From contig NZ_KQ759763.1 of NCBI RefSeq assembly GCF_001482195.1, forward strand, positions 1 through 64,000: a DNA stretch of 64,000 nucleotides, written 5' to 3'. The number at the start of each line of letters is the position of its first letter. Position 1 is the stretch's first letter. Under the pieces are notes generated by a model. That model was not told the origin of the DNA, did no database searches, and saw only the letters and a list, made by a program, of their open reading frames with translations. The position numbers and the translations under genes were made by a program. This document shows, piece after piece, positions 63,133-64,000 of this stretch. The stretch comes from Luteimonas abyssi. Lineage in GTDB: Bacteria; Pseudomonadota; Gammaproteobacteria; Xanthomonadales; Xanthomonadaceae.

Positions 63133-63909
63133 ATGCATTCGCAACGTTGGCGTCTGGACGGTCAACGCGCGCTGGTGACCGGCGGCAGCGCCGGAATCGG
63201 CCGCGCGATCGCGCGCGAGTTGCTCGGCTTCGGTGCCGAGGTGCTGATCGTCGCCCGCGACGGCGACGCGCTCGAAGCCACCCGCGACGAACTGCTCGAC
63301 GAGCAACCCGACGGCGTGGTCCGCGCGATGATCGGCGATGTGGCCGACGAAGAGCAGCGACGCGAGATCCTCGACTGGGTCGAGGACCAGGGCGACGGGC
63401 TGCACATCCTGGTCAACAACGCCGGTGCCAACCTGCCCCGGCCGGCGACCGAATACGCCGAGAACGAGTGGCGGGGGATCTTCGAGGGCAACCTGTTCGC
63501 GGCGTTCGAGCTGGCGCGCTACGCGCACCCGTTGCTGGCCGAGCATCCGAGTTCGAGCATCGTCAATGTCGGCAGCGTGTCCGGGCTGACCCACGTGCGC
63601 ACCGGCGCGCCCTACGGCATGAGCAAGGCCGCCCTGCACCAGATGACCCGCAACCTCGCGGTGGAATGGGCCGAGGACGGCATCCGCGTCAATGCGGTCG
63701 CGCCCTGGTACATCCGCACCCGGCGCACGTCGGGGGCACTCGCCGATCCGGACTATCTGGACGAAGTGTTGTTGCGCACACCCCTGGGGCGCATCGGCGA
63801 ACCGGAGGAAGTCGCAGCGGCCGTCGCATTCCTGTGCCTGCCGGCTTCGGCTTACGTGACCGGCGAATGCATCGCGGTGGACGGCGGTTTCCTGCGCTAC
63901 GGGTTCTGA
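63133..63909 (+). CDS. Short-chain dehydrogenase (tropinone reductase-like SDR)
   Basis: The 258-residue classical SDR has [16 protein letters not shown] (about residues 17-32), [14 protein letters not shown] near 97, the catalytic YGMSK near 165, and the C-terminal [10 protein letters not shown]. It uses NAD(P)H to reduce an unknown carbonyl. A TATCCT -10-like hexamer lies near 63099. It is close to kduD but not in the same operon, and no LacI-type operator is visible, so a link to uronate metabolism is not supported. Confidence 0.87.
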   Translation: MHSQRWRLDGQRALVTGGSAGIGRAIARELLGFGAEVLIVARDGDALEATRDELLDEQPDGVVRAMIGDVADEEQRREILDWVEDQGDGLHILVNNAGANLPRPATEYAENEWRGIFEGNLFAAFELARYAHPLLAEHPSSSIVNVGSVSGLTHVRTGAPYGMSKAALHQMTRNLAVEWAEDGIRVNAVAPWYIRTRRTSGALADPDYLDEVLLRTPLGRIGEPEEVAAAVAFLCLPASAYVTGECIAVDGGFLRYGF

Positions 63910-63981
63910 CCGGCTCGCGCGCGGACGCATGCCGCCCGCGCCCGGTTATGCTGTCCTCGGGATGGGAGAGGGGACGGACGC

Positions 63982-64000
63982 GTGACCACGCGGCCGGCAT
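63982..64000 (+). CDS. Possible start of a gene running off the right edge
   Basis: A GTG at 63982 opens VTTRPA to the edge, preceded by GGGAGAGGGG and, about 40 bp upstream, TATGCT. Only six codons are visible, so it cannot be identified. Confidence 0.3.

Overview
The window is high-GC DNA (roughly 70%), densely packed, with short ATGA/TGATG overlaps inside operons. The TonB-dependent receptor is of the Xanthomonas/Caulobacter type. Together with the sigma-like/DUF3106 pair, the dispersed hairpin repeats and the overall gene set, this suggests a Lysobacteraceae (Xanthomonadaceae) gammaproteobacterium such as Luteimonas or Lysobacter. That placement is inference; there is no rRNA in the window. 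I saw no tRNA, rRNA, CRISPR array, insertion sequence or prophage.

Region 1 (1-3.3 kb): the 5' end of an unidentified minus-strand gene, then ppc (PEP carboxylase).

Region 2 (3.8-23.9 kb): a furan-aldehyde catabolic island that matches, gene for gene, the hmf pathway for 5-hydroxymethylfurfural (HMF) and furfural known from Cupriavidus basilensis. HmfH (GMC oxidase) and an aldehyde dehydrogenase would oxidise HMF/furfural to 2,5-furandicarboxylate or 2-furoate. HmfF (UbiD type), with prenyl-FMN from HmfG (UbiX type), decarboxylates the diacid to 2-furoate. HmfD makes furoyl-CoA, HmfABC (Mo/FAD/2Fe-2S) hydroxylates it, and HmfE leads to 2-oxoglutarate. HmfT (MFS), an SSS symporter and an outer-membrane porin would handle uptake, and HmfR (LysR) regulation. 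HmfA carries a fused CoxG-like domain. The operon starts with a thiamine-diphosphate enzyme of unknown role.

Region 3 (24-27.2 kb): a TauE/SafE permease and a formaldehyde-detoxification operon frmR-frmA-frmB with a recognisable FrmR operator.

Region 4 (27.3-40.5 kb): housekeeping and uncharacterised genes: PP-loop ATPase, DegV, DsbA-like isomerase, NYN nuclease-like protein, priA, a membrane-anchored sigma-like HTH protein with a DUF3106 partner, DUF3667, a MATE exporter and SppA. Two perfect inverted DnaA boxes and an AT-rich tract lie upstream of priA.

Region 5 (40.6-62.8 kb): a plant-polysaccharide/uronate utilisation regulon: kdgK, a TonB receptor, a 1282-residue secreted LamG protein, two esterases, an FAH-family hydratase, a TRAP transporter, a sugar-porter MFS, a secreted GH43, a LacI-family regulator, kduI and kduD. 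Related sites of the form ATGACACCGGTGTCAT sit at five of its promoters and probably define the LacI regulon. The window closes with a small lipoprotein, an SDR and the first bases of another gene.

Two copies of a ~135-bp dispersed repeat (31.4 and 56.0 kb) and several strong hairpins occupy convergent intergenic regions.
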